In this document: in pieces, positions 47,411-55,548 of the stretch
How positions within the stretch are numbered: the stretch's first letter is position 1
How the letters are laid out: every line of letters starts with the position of its first letter
NCBI RefSeq assembly: GCF_030766725.1
Contig: NZ_JARQWR010000005.1
Coordinates: 1 to 64,000 of the forward strand
Direction: 5' to 3'
DNA from: Flavobacterium aerium
Lineage (GTDB): Bacteria > Bacteroidota > Bacteroidia > Flavobacteriales > Flavobacteriaceae
Length of the DNA: 64,000 nucleotides
Translations under genes and position numbers: made by a program
The notes under the pieces: generated by a model
What the model saw: the letters and a program-made list of their open reading frames with translations, nothing else
The model's database searches: none
Told to the model about the DNA's origin: nothing

Positions 47411-47444
47411 TAAAAAAAGGCTTGTCGTGATGACAAGCCTTTTA
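47411..47444 (-). terminator. trp attenuator terminator hairpin
   Basis: 10-bp stem (47417-47426 with 47432-47441; AAGGCTTGTC / GACAAGCCTT) with a five-base loop. Read on the minus strand it ends in a T run at 47411-47417. It lies between trpL and trpE, so it ends transcription before the structural genes unless it is prevented from forming. Confidence 0.9.
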
Positions 47445-47475
47445 TATTTATATTTTTTTAAAAAATACTATAGCA

Positions 47476-47509
47476 GGAATCGCTCACGAAGTTCGACGTA
47501 AGTTATTCC
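47476..47509 (-). promoter_or_regulatory. trp leader 1:2 hairpin
   Basis: On the minus strand, GGAAU (47509-47505) pairs with AUUCC (47480-47476), and inside it CUUACG pairs with CGUGAG across a symmetric two-by-two loop (11 pairs, one U-G). The GG of the 5' arm belongs to the third Trp codon, so a ribosome stalled on the Trp codons would block this hairpin. Confidence 0.65.
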
Positions 47510-47540
47510 ACCACCATGTATTGTTTAAAATTGTGTTCAT
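47484..47540 (-). CDS. trpL: trp operon leader peptide (three consecutive Trp codons)
   Basis: 18 codons plus TGA: MNTILNNTWWWNNLRRTS. Codons 9-11 (47516-47508) are TGG TGG TGG. Three Trp in 18 residues, directly upstream of trpE and followed by a 10-bp stem and T run, is the classic layout of tryptophan attenuation. The ATG is 18 bases after a TATCTTTG promoter box and is preceded by an A-rich tract (ATTACAACA), as is typical of Bacteroidota starts. The peptide has no other expected role. The stall site overlaps the 5' arm of the leader hairpin. Confidence 0.88.
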   Translation of the reverse strand: MNTILNNTWWWNNLRRTS

Positions 47541-47558
47541 TGTTGTAATTATATGGTA

Positions 47559-47592
47559 CAAAGATATAGAGTAAAATGAATAAAAAAAACAA
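47559..47592 (-). promoter_or_regulatory. trp operon promoter (TTG-N23-TATCTTTG)
   Basis: On the minus strand TTG (47592-47590) and TATCTTTG (47566-47559) are 23 bases apart, at the long end of the allowed range. The leader RNA would start about 10 bases before trpL. Confidence 0.65.
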
Positions 47593-47696
47593 ATTATTGT
47601 TTTTTTATAATCCTTACTATTTTAAATGTAAGTATTTTGGAATTATAAGCTGCTGAAATACAGTGTTTTTTATTGTTGTAATTGTCTGAAATTAGA

Positions 47697-49616
47697 TTAT
47701 TTTAAAACGGTTATTTTAAAGGTTGTAAAGGGGATAGAGAATGCTGATACACCATTATTTGATAAAATTAATTTCACATGATTATTTGTTGCATAAGCTT
47801 TAGCATCAATTGTACCAGGTAGTATCATTGGTGATCCAAATATGATTGAGTCACCTTCTGTTACACCATTAATAGCTCTAGCCATTGTTATTATTTCCCC
47901 GGGAGGAATTGTAAGTGCTGTTGTACTTACAGTCGTTTTTATTACAGTAGGTATGCCCAGGTTTTCTAAAGTTGTTTTTCCAAGTTTACCATCTTGTCCT
48001 ACAGTAATTATATCTCCAACGGTAACAGGTAAGTTATTGATAAAGAATTGTCCGTCTTTAAAGCCTGCAACTAATGGTGAATTATCTGGATCTAAATTTC
48101 CTTGATAAAAACTTATAGGTGCATTTGTTGTTCGGATAGCAATACCACCAATACCTGAGCCAGTAAGGTTTGTTTGATTTTGAAGATACGTCCCATATTG
48201 CCATTGATTACTTGTAGCAAGAAGTTGTCCAATAATCCCTAATTCATTTTCTTTTTGGCAAACTAAGTCAATTGAGGTACAGGCTGTTGCTCCAGTATTA
48301 TTGGTGTTTTCAATTCTTATTCCAGGAAAAGGGCCAGCCTCATTTTTACTGATTAGAAGTTGATCCGATAAATGGCTTGGAAAAAAGTTATCTAATTGTT
48401 GTTTGGTTACAAATTCATTTGGTTCAAGAGCATTGGCTCCTTTTACAGTACTTAAAAAATGACCTCCACCTTCTGGTGTTACTCTAAATTTGAGTTCATC
48501 ATCTAACATGATATCGTAACCAATTGTGTTTATACTATTACCTCTAGTAATGCCTGCTTTCCATTGGTGATCATACCATTTGAAGGAATGTCCTGATATC
48601 ATTGTATCAATTGGTTTTAGATATGTATGAAAAGCTAAAATTTCTCTTCCTTCATTTGCATAAACAGCCATATTGCCATTTACTTGAAATTTCTCACCAT
48701 TATCATTTTTGGATCCAATTATAACATTTCCAGAGATCCCCAATATAATCTTCAATCCATCCAAAAGTAATGGAGAATAACTTTGGGTTTCTCTATTATA
48801 AGCTCGAGCATGAACATAGCCACTATGATTACCTAATGCAATTTCAAAAGATTCTGCGCCATTATTTGAGACTACAAATTTTTCTGAAGGATTAACTGTG
48901 CCAATTCCAACAAAACTATTATCTTTTATAAAAAAAATACCATCTGTAATTCCTAATTTAGCAAAATTCCATCCTCCGAAATTTGAATTATAAGCAGTTA
49001 CAAATCCATTTCCAATATTTAGTCCTTGCCCACTAAGGTTGACTCCACCAATAGCATCTATAATTCCTGTAAATGATGCTGATCCTTCTACTTGAAGTCG
49101 ACTTGCATCTTCTTGCATTGTTGTAACATCATTTCCTAACATTAATTTTCCGCTTCCGTTGGTTAAACGCATTCGTTCTATTTGTACATTATACCCATAT
49201 TCGGTATAAAATTTCAGTCCAGATGTATTTTTTGTTATTTTATATCCTTCAATTCCTGCCCCAATATGATCAAGCCAAGAGAAATTTAACTTTACTGATC
49301 CAGTTAATTGAGTAGAATTAATTTGAGCATTTTTTAGTGATAAAAGAGGGGTTTCTATATAATAGTTACCGACCGAATCTTTTGTTATTGTACTATCAAT
49401 TAATTCATTATTCGAATTTGTTATTGGAATTATATTAGTGGTTAATGAACTTTTATTTAATTTAGAATTTAGAGATGTCTGTAGTCCATTAATCTTGTCT
49501 TGAGGTATAACTTCATCTTTATGCCAAAAAGACTGCCAGCTGGCCCAAAATTGTGCTTGTGTAGGTTTTTTTCCAGTCTTGAACCAATTCAGAATAGTAT
49601 TTAATGAGGTAGCCAT
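47697..49616 (-). CDS. tail-fibre-like / phage-structural-like protein, function unknown
   Basis: 639 residues with no signal peptide. The start SLNTILNWFKTGKKPTQAQF and then SFWHKDEVIPQDKINGLQTS is a recurring N-terminal module of flavobacterial proteins with tail-fibre or appendage-like bodies. The middle holds low-complexity beta segments with TITKDSVGNYYIETPLLSL, GIGTVNPSEKFVVSNNG and NVIIGSKNDNGEKFQVNGN, typical of trimeric receptor-binding fibres. There is no C-terminal chaperone that I can name. No other phage genes lie nearby, so it may be a cargo or a domesticated fibre, or part of a contractile injection system elsewhere. Confidence 0.55.
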   Translation of the reverse strand: MATSLNTILNWFKTGKKPTQAQFWASWQSFWHKDEVIPQDKINGLQTSLNSKLNKSSLTTNIIPITNSNNELIDSTITKDSVGNYYIETPLLSLKNAQINSTQLTGSVKLNFSWLDHIGAGIEGYKITKNTSGLKFYTEYGYNVQIERMRLTNGSGKLMLGNDVTTMQEDASRLQVEGSASFTGIIDAIGGVNLSGQGLNIGNGFVTAYNSNFGGWNFAKLGITDGIFFIKDNSFVGIGTVNPSEKFVVSNNGAESFEIALGNHSGYVHARAYNRETQSYSPLLLDGLKIILGISGNVIIGSKNDNGEKFQVNGNMAVYANEGREILAFHTYLKPIDTMISGHSFKWYDHQWKAGITRGNSINTIGYDIMLDDELKFRVTPEGGGHFLSTVKGANALEPNEFVTKQQLDNFFPSHLSDQLLISKNEAGPFPGIRIENTNNTGATACTSIDLVCQKENELGIIGQLLATSNQWQYGTYLQNQTNLTGSGIGGIAIRTTNAPISFYQGNLDPDNSPLVAGFKDGQFFINNLPVTVGDIITVGQDGKLGKTTLENLGIPTVIKTTVSTTALTIPPGEIITMARAINGVTEGDSIIFGSPMILPGTIDAKAYATNNHVKLILSNNGVSAFSIPFTTFKITVLK

Positions 49617-49814
49617 AATTAATTATTGTTTAAATGAAAAATTTAATCTTAAATAAAAAAGATGTTATGTTAAATTTACTACTTTTTTATTCCAAATAGC
49701 GATTAATAATATTGTTTTTAAATTTTCCTAATGTTAAATCTAGGTGTGATTTCAAATACCTTACAGTTTATTTGTTAGGGTATGGAAAAGTTTATAATAT
49801 TATTTTTTGATAAA

Positions 49815-49835
49815 AAATTATCGATTTACGATAAT
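49815..49835. promoter_or_regulatory. palindromic operator of the DUF2975/XRE unit
   Basis: AATTATCG (49815-49822) / CGATAATT (49828-49835), 8-bp arms and a 5-base centre. It sits just upstream of the TATATTTG box of this operon, over the place where the -33 element would be. Confidence 0.65.
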
Positions 49836-49841
49836 TAATTT

Positions 49842-49849
49842 TTATATTT
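49842..49849 (+). promoter_or_regulatory. promoter -7 box (TATATTTG)
   Basis: TAnnTTTG, 23 bases before the DUF2975 ATG and six bases after the palindrome. Confidence 0.65.
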
Positions 49850-49872
49850 GATCTGTAATTAAATTTTATAAA

Positions 49873-50403
49873 ATGAAAAATGTTCGATTTATCGCAACGA
49901 TCTTATTTTATTTGAGCCGATGCATAGCACTATTGTATTTGACTTTATTTCTGTATTCTGGGATTATTTTTTTCCTTTCAGAGTTTACGGATGTAACCTG
50001 GAATGCAATCAATAGAGTTGAAAATAATCGATTTCAAATACTTTTCCCTTTTTCGGAAGAATCTATTTTGTTAGGAGATTATACAGGATTATTCATCACT
50101 GTTATGCTCACTATATTTTTGATATACTGGATTTTTTTCTGGTTATTAGGAAATGTATTTAGTGTATTTCGAAACAAGAAATTATTTACTGCACTTTCTG
50201 TACAACGGCTAAGGCAGTTTTATATCGCTAATATCATTATACCTGTACTAGCCATTTCAATACTATATATAGGGAAAGAGGAAAAAAGCTTGATGGTCAT
50301 TATTACCATGCTCCATTTTGTAATAGGGATTTTTGCTTTTTTTATGGCTTCAATTTTTAAGCAAGGATTAACTTTGCAAGACGAACAAGATTTAACCATT
50401 TAA
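49873..50403 (+). CDS. DUF2975 domain-containing membrane protein
   Basis: 176 residues with four hydrophobic segments (about 13-35, 70-95, 115-135 and 140-160), the usual DUF2975 layout. A short outside loop with EFTDVTWNAINRVENNRF lies between the first two. The function of DUF2975 is unknown. It is regularly paired with a small XRE regulator like the one starting one base after its stop, so the pair is likely a self-controlled unit. A clear operator and promoter precede it. Confidence 0.85.
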   Translation: MKNVRFIATILFYLSRCIALLYLTLFLYSGIIFFLSEFTDVTWNAINRVENNRFQILFPFSEESILLGDYTGLFITVMLTIFLIYWIFFWLLGNVFSVFRNKKLFTALSVQRLRQFYIANIIIPVLAISILYIGKEEKSLMVIITMLHFVIGIFAFFMASIFKQGLTLQDEQDLTI

Positions 50404-50404
50404 T

Positions 50405-50611
50405 ATGCCAATAATAATAAACGTTGATGTGATGCTTGCTAAACGCAAAATGCGTTCAAATGAATTGGCAGAAAAAATTGGGATTACCCCAGCAAATCTA
50501 TCAGTGCTAAAAACCGGAAAAGCAAAAGCCATCCGAATAGCAACTCTGGAAGCGATTTGTAAAGAACTGGATTGCCAACCAGGAGATATTTTAGAATACA
50601 TCAGCGAATAA
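50405..50611 (+). CDS. small XRE-family (YozG-like) transcriptional regulator
   Basis: 68 residues that are almost only a helix-turn-helix: VMLAKRKMRSNELAEKIGIT then PANLSVLKTGKAKAIRIATL then CKELDCQPGDILEYIS. This is the YozG/Cro-type partner of DUF2975 proteins. It begins one base after the DUF2975 stop, so the two are co-translated. It probably binds the 21-base palindrome at 49815-49835 and represses the operon. The signal sensed is unknown. Confidence 0.9.
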   Translation: MPIIINVDVMLAKRKMRSNELAEKIGITPANLSVLKTGKAKAIRIATLEAICKELDCQPGDILEYISE

Positions 50612-50790
50612 TTTTTAAGTAATAGAAGATTAATTTATCAACTCTGTAAATAGAGCGGACAAGGAATTCTTAGCCTTATTTTTCAAGAATCTAAAACGAT
50701 AATAATTTGGATTGACTGTCTCATCAACAGCATTTTAATAAGGCTTTAGAAAGAATAAAACGGAATATAAATCATCAAAATCATCAAAAA

Positions 50791-51687
50791 ATGAACACGT
50801 TGAAAATCACAAATCTCAACAAGAGATATGCTAATGGAGTACAAGCAATTAATAATGTTTCGCTTGAAATTAGCAATGGTATGTTTGGACTTCTAGGACC
50901 AAATGGCGCAGGAAAATCTTCTTTAATGCGAACGATAGCCACGTTACAACAACCTGATAGCGGAACAATTGAATTTAATGGAATCAATATTTTAAATGAT
51001 CCATTATTCATGCGTCAAAATTTAGGGTATTTACCACAGGAATTTGGCGTATATCCTAAAATATCAGCCTATAAATTATTAGAACATTTGGCTGTTTTGA
51101 AAGGAATAGTAGACAAAAAGAGTAGGGAAGAACAGATTATGAGTTTGTTGGGAAAGACTAATTTATTGGAACATAGAAACAAATCTGTTCATACATTTTC
51201 TGGAGGAATGCGCCAACGCTTTGGAATAGCACAAACCCTTTTAGGAAACCCCAAAATGATTATTGTAGATGAACCAACGGCGGGTTTAGATCCAGAAGAA
51301 CGCAATCGATTTAATAATCTGCTGAGTGAAATAGGAGAGAATATTATTGTGCTTTTATCAACCCACATTGTAGAAGATGTACGAGATTTATGTACTAATA
51401 TGGGCATCATTACGAATGGAACATTGATTACTCAATGTAAACCCGAAGAAGCCATAAAAGTCATTGAGGGAACACTATGGGCGAAAACAATTCACAAAAA
51501 TGAATTGGCTTTGTATCAAGCAAATATGAATGTTATTTCCGCGCAACTTTATGCAGGACAAATGAATATCCATGTTAGTGCCACAACACATCCTGGAAAC
51601 GATTTTGTAGCCATAAAACCTAATTTGGAAGATGTTTATTTCAGCATTTTATTAGAAAATAATGTAAATAAGCTAAGCCATGTTTAA
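50791..51687 (+). CDS. ABC transporter ATP-binding protein
   Basis: 298 residues. Walker A GPNGAGKSSL near residue 36, signature FSGGMRQRFGIAQ (LSGGQ variant) near residue 136, Walker B MIIVDEPTAGLDPEERN near residue 158, and switch His in LLSTHIVEDV. The last ~75 residues are a C-terminal extension typical of exporter ATPases of this type. Its stop overlaps the start of the permease-peptidase gene by 8 bases, so the two proteins are made together. It provides energy for that unusual permease. Confidence 0.93.
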   Translation: MNTLKITNLNKRYANGVQAINNVSLEISNGMFGLLGPNGAGKSSLMRTIATLQQPDSGTIEFNGINILNDPLFMRQNLGYLPQEFGVYPKISAYKLLEHLAVLKGIVDKKSREEQIMSLLGKTNLLEHRNKSVHTFSGGMRQRFGIAQTLLGNPKMIIVDEPTAGLDPEERNRFNNLLSEIGENIIVLLSTHIVEDVRDLCTNMGIITNGTLITQCKPEEAIKVIEGTLWAKTIHKNELALYQANMNVISAQLYAGQMNIHVSATTHPGNDFVAIKPNLEDVYFSILLENNVNKLSHV

Positions 51688-54600
51688 GAAACTACTAGAA
51701 TTCGAATGGCATTATCATACTAGAAATATTTTGTTCTATGCCGCATTTCTAATTTACTTCTTACTTGGTTTTTTTGCTGCTTCAATGGGTGGATTTCCAT
51801 TTCCAGGAGTATACCGAAACTCGCCGTATGTAATTAGTTACATAATAGGATTAATGTCACTAGGAGTGATATTCTCTATGACAATACTCATTGCCCAAAC
51901 ATTATTACGCGATATAGATCGCAAAATGGATGTAATTATTTATGCAACTCCAATCTCCAAACGACTTTACTTAGGGACAAAATTCATTGCCGTTTTTGGT
52001 GTAGGAATACTATCGTTTAGTATGTTAGTTTTTGGTATGATGATAGGTTATCACATGCCATGGGTATTACGGGAGGATTTAGGTGCTTTTGACTTATCCC
52101 ATTATGTATGGCCTTTTATGATAATTGCAATTCCGAATATTTTGTTATGCGCCTCCGTATTATGCAGTCTGGCTTGGATTACACGAAATAAATTAATTAT
52201 ATATGTAGGAGGATTATTTATCTATATCTTTTATATCGTCGCATCCATTTTTTCTAACTCGCCCTTGGTTGCAGGTGGTTCCCCTTCGTCGGCTGAATCG
52301 ATGGCTTTCGTAGCCAAAATGGATCCCTTTTGTCTGGCTAGTTTTTTTGAACAAACGCGCTATTGGACTGTTCTTGAAAGAAATACACACGGTGTTGAAT
52401 TAACGGGAAATTTTTTATTTAATCGAATACTTTGGATTGTACTTTCATTGATGATTTTGGGAATATCATACCGATTATTTTCTTTCAGAAAAATGAATAT
52501 CAAGTATCATAAAAAGAGAAAATGGGAAGAACAATACAGTAAAGGGATCAAACCCTATACTATTGTAAGACCAGTGATTCAAACGAGTAAACACAATCGA
52601 TTGGTTCTGATAAGTTTTATAAAAATAGATTTAAAGTCTGTTGTCAAAGGAATACCATTCCTATTAATTATCATTATGCTGAGTGCCATGTTAATCATTG
52701 AGATTTCGGATGTAATAGATGGAGGCACACGCATGGCAGAAAATATTACGACTACAGGTTTAATGATTACAACCATTATGAAAGTAATTCCTTTTTGTAT
52801 TATTCTCGTTCTTATTTTTTATAGTAGTGAACTCCTTTGGCGAAGTACAGGAGTAAATTTTCAGATGTTGGAAAATGCAACACCCAGTAATCAATACAGT
52901 ATCTATTTTTCAAAATTAATTACATTATCCATTATTCCATTACTATTAATTACAAGCAGTATATTGATTGGAACCTTATTTCAGATTATAAATAATAATG
53001 CCCCGATAGATATTGGTTTATACTTCTCAATGTATTATTACATCGGACTCCCAATGTTACTAATTGCGGTTTTGTTGCTCAGCATTCAGGTTTTTATCCC
53101 AAATAAATATTTGGGCTTATCCATAGCAGCATTTGTTGTATTTATTGTGAGCACAAGCTTTGGGAAGCTAATTCATGCCAATCATATTTTAGTCCGTTAT
53201 GGGAATGTGATGAAAACGTCCTATTACGATATGAATGGCTTTGGTAATTATACAACTTCATTCCATAGTTATATGTTATACAATAGTGGACTGGCTATAA
53301 TTTTGATTGTTTTGAGTGGTATTGTATGGAAAAACAGAGGATATTCGATTAAAAAGGGTTATAAACGAACCAAAAACAACGTTTTGCAAAAAGGAATATT
53401 TCTTTTGGGAGTAGTATTCTTCTGGGGTTTTGGGAGCTTTATTTTGTACAAAACCGATATTGAAAAGTTAAGTCCAGTGAGTAGTGATAATGATTGGAAA
53501 CAACGTTATGAATTGACATTTAAAAAATATGAGAATTTACCCCAACCTCTAATTACTAAAGTAAAAACAAATGTTGATTTGTTTCCTGAAGAACAACGGT
53601 ATAGTGTAAAGGGAAGTTACGAATTAGTAAATACAACATCAGTCAAAATAGATAGCTTATTGCTTTATATTGATGAAAATGCAAAGCTAACCTCAGTTAT
53701 AATTCCAAATGCAAAGAAAATAAAGGATTTATCAGAATATGGACACCAATGGTATCGATTAGAACAACCGTTACAGCCGAATGATTCATTAAAAATGGAA
53801 TTTACTTTTGAATCCTCTTGGTCATCTTACCAAGGTCATACTTCATTTAATTCCATTATTGATAATGGATCTTTTATGCGAATGAGTCGATATTTTCCTG
53901 TGTTGGGCTATCAGATTGGAAATGAAATTGAAGATAAAAATGAACGTATAAAACGAAATTTAGGTGCTGTAAGAAGTCTTAAGAAATTAGAAGATAAAGA
54001 AAAAGTGCCCTATGATTTTATTGATTTAGACGCCATCATATCTACATCGGAAGATCAAATAGCCATTGGGTTAGGAGATTTGATAAAAGAATGGAAGGTA
54101 GAGAATCGCAATTATTTTCATTATAAAACGGCCCATCCAATACCTTTTCGATTTGCGTTTTCTTCCGCTAAATATCAAGTTAAAAAAGAACAGTATAAAG
54201 GGACTACTATTGAAGTATATTTTGATGCTCAACATCAACGAAATGTAGATAATCTTATCACTGCCGCAAAACAGGCATTGGATTATTGTGAAAGTAACTT
54301 TGGGAAATACCCAGAGAAGGTAATACGATATGCTGAAATCTCAGCCTTTGTAGAGGGATTTGCTGCAACGGCCTATCCTACAACACTCTATATGAAAGAA
54401 AATTTTGGTTTCTTTAGCAATTACAATAATAAGACGAAAGCCGATGTGTTGAATCAATTAACAGGACATGAATTTTCACATCAATGGTGGGGAAATGCAC
54501 AGTTAAGCCCAGAAGAAAAAGAAGGTGGAATAATTCTAACAGAAATGCTTGCCCAGTATACTGAACTTATGCTCTATGAAAAAACACATGGAAAAGAAGC

Positions 54601-55222
54601 TGCGCTTGAATCCTTGAAAGTACATCTGGATCTGTATTTGAGTAGTCGTGGTTATACGGATGAAATGCCTGTATACAAAACACATTATGATACTCCATAT
54701 TTAGCGTATGACAAAGGTATGGTTATGATGCATCAACTGCGATTATTGATTGGAGAAGATAAGGTCAATAAAGCCTTGAAATTACTACTTGATAATCATG
54801 CTTATCCGAAGCCTAGAGCTGATTCGCAGGATTTATTAAATGAGATATACAAAATCTCACCAATTGATTTGCATCCAAAAATAAACGAAATGTTTCAGCA
54901 GATTATCACGTATACTTCCAAAATTGAATCCGTAAGCAGTAGGAAAGTTTCCGATAAGGAATATGAAGTTTCATTTTTGGTCAATAGTAAAAAATACAGT
55001 GAAAATAATGTAGGGAAACGTACACTTATTATGAATGATCAAACGATTGATATTGGTGTTTATGATGAAAAAGGAAAAATGGTAACCTACATTTTTAACC
55101 TTAAAAATAATCAAGTAATCGGAAAAATACGAATGACCAGTAAACCAATTCGCTTATGCATTGATCCTAATTTGAAGAATATTGACACATTTTATAATGA
55201 TAATGAGAAAGATATTCTTTAA
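51680..55222 (+). CDS. ABC-2-type permease fused to M1 metallopeptidase
   Basis: 1180 residues. The N-terminal half (about 1-590) has two six-helix ABC-2 permease blocks with many hydrophobic segments. The last ~570 residues are an M1 aminopeptidase-like domain with the zinc site HEFSHQWWGN (His930, Glu931, His934) and a Glu ligand at Glu955 in ILTEMLAQYTE. The peptidase would lie outside the membrane. It pairs with the ATPase gene that overlaps its start by 8 bases. Such permease-peptidase fusions occur in Bacteroidota and may process or export peptides, but the substrate is unknown. Confidence 0.88.
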   Translation: MFKKLLEFEWHYHTRNILFYAAFLIYFLLGFFAASMGGFPFPGVYRNSPYVISYIIGLMSLGVIFSMTILIAQTLLRDIDRKMDVIIYATPISKRLYLGTKFIAVFGVGILSFSMLVFGMMIGYHMPWVLREDLGAFDLSHYVWPFMIIAIPNILLCASVLCSLAWITRNKLIIYVGGLFIYIFYIVASIFSNSPLVAGGSPSSAESMAFVAKMDPFCLASFFEQTRYWTVLERNTHGVELTGNFLFNRILWIVLSLMILGISYRLFSFRKMNIKYHKKRKWEEQYSKGIKPYTIVRPVIQTSKHNRLVLISFIKIDLKSVVKGIPFLLIIIMLSAMLIIEISDVIDGGTRMAENITTTGLMITTIMKVIPFCIILVLIFYSSELLWRSTGVNFQMLENATPSNQYSIYFSKLITLSIIPLLLITSSILIGTLFQIINNNAPIDIGLYFSMYYYIGLPMLLIAVLLLSIQVFIPNKYLGLSIAAFVVFIVSTSFGKLIHANHILVRYGNVMKTSYYDMNGFGNYTTSFHSYMLYNSGLAIILIVLSGIVWKNRGYSIKKGYKRTKNNVLQKGIFLLGVVFFWGFGSFILYKTDIEKLSPVSSDNDWKQRYELTFKKYENLPQPLITKVKTNVDLFPEEQRYSVKGSYELVNTTSVKIDSLLLYIDENAKLTSVIIPNAKKIKDLSEYGHQWYRLEQPLQPNDSLKMEFTFESSWSSYQGHTSFNSIIDNGSFMRMSRYFPVLGYQIGNEIEDKNERIKRNLGAVRSLKKLEDKEKVPYDFIDLDAIISTSEDQIAIGLGDLIKEWKVENRNYFHYKTAHPIPFRFAFSSAKYQVKKEQYKGTTIEVYFDAQHQRNVDNLITAAKQALDYCESNFGKYPEKVIRYAEISAFVEGFAATAYPTTLYMKENFGFFSNYNNKTKADVLNQLTGHEFSHQWWGNAQLSPEEKEGGIILTEMLAQYTELMLYEKTHGKEAALESLKVHLDLYLSSRGYTDEMPVYKTHYDTPYLAYDKGMVMMHQLRLLIGEDKVNKALKLLLDNHAYPKPRADSQDLLNEIYKISPIDLHPKINEMFQQIITYTSKIESVSSRKVSDKEYEVSFLVNSKKYSENNVGKRTLIMNDQTIDIGVYDEKGKMVTYIFNLKNNQVIGKIRMTSKPIRLCIDPNLKNIDTFYNDNEKDIL

Positions 55223-55337
55223 AAAACAATAATTTAAAAAGTAAACGAAAAGGAGTGTTTTCAACTGTTTTTTGATAAAAAATAGTTCTTTTTCCTGCTT
55301 TTTTAAAAATAAGATACGTTAAAAATAAATATTTTAT
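55223..55337. other. intergenic start of the cys leader region
   Basis: The first ~115 bases after the permease-peptidase stop are A/T rich with T-rich tracts. I see no clear intrinsic terminator for the ABC unit here. Confidence 0.4.
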
Positions 55338-55369
55338 TTGGAGCGTAATTAAAAAATGTTATAAGTTTG
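55338..55369 (+). promoter_or_regulatory. promoter of the sulfate/cysteine operon (TTG-N21-TAAGTTTG)
   Basis: TTG at 55338-55340 and TAAGTTTG at 55362-55369 are 21 bases apart, a full Bacteroidota promoter. The first leader ATG follows 24 bases after the box. Confidence 0.8.
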
Positions 55370-55393
55370 CACCATTCAAATAGAATAGAAAAA

Positions 55394-55468
55394 ATGACAA
55401 ATCAAGTTTTATGTATGACAATGTGTATGTGCTTCTCAGAAAATGAGGAAGTCTCTGCTATGGTCTAA
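55394..55468 (+). CDS. Cys/Met-rich leader peptide 1 of the sulfate assimilation operon
   Basis: 24 codons plus TAA. It starts MTNQVLCMTMCMCFSE, and residues 7-13 are C-M-T-M-C-M-C (codons 55412-55432): six of seven are Cys or Met. This density in a random frame is very unlikely, and the peptide lies right after the operon promoter. Just past the run, CTTCTCA (55432-55438) can pair with TGAGGAAG (55444-55451), forming a leader hairpin inside the coding part. A terminator with a matching 5' arm follows. So it is read as a ribosome stall site for cysteine and/or methionine shortage. The start is preceded by an A-rich tract. Confidence 0.85.
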   Translation: MTNQVLCMTMCMCFSENEEVSAMV

Positions 55469-55506
55469 AGTGAATTAAAACTTTTTAAATATGCAAAGCT
55501 CCTCAT
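55432..55506 (+). promoter_or_regulatory. leader 1 antiterminator elements
   Basis: ATGAGGA at 55443-55449 (3' arm of the leader hairpin) is an exact complement of TCCTCAT at 55500-55506 (5' arm of the terminator), seven pairs. With the ribosome stalled at the Cys/Met run it would cover CTTCTCA and free ATGAGGA to bind the terminator arm. With no stall the ribosome covers ATGAGGA and the terminator forms. Confidence 0.7.
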
Positions 55507-55528
55507 GAAAATGAGGAGCTTTTTTTTT
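55495..55528 (+). terminator. cys leader terminator 1
   Basis: Perfect 12-bp stem: 55495-55506 (AAAGCTCCTCAT) with 55511-55522, loop GAAA, then a T run to 55528. It lies between leader peptides 1 and 2. Confidence 0.93.
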
Positions 55529-55548
55529 ACAATACATTGAAAATATAA

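Noticed and set aside
50771..50788. Tandem repeat of ATCATCAAA before the ABC ATPase gene
   Set aside because: Only two 9-base copies directly before the start codon. Most likely the A-rich initiation region.
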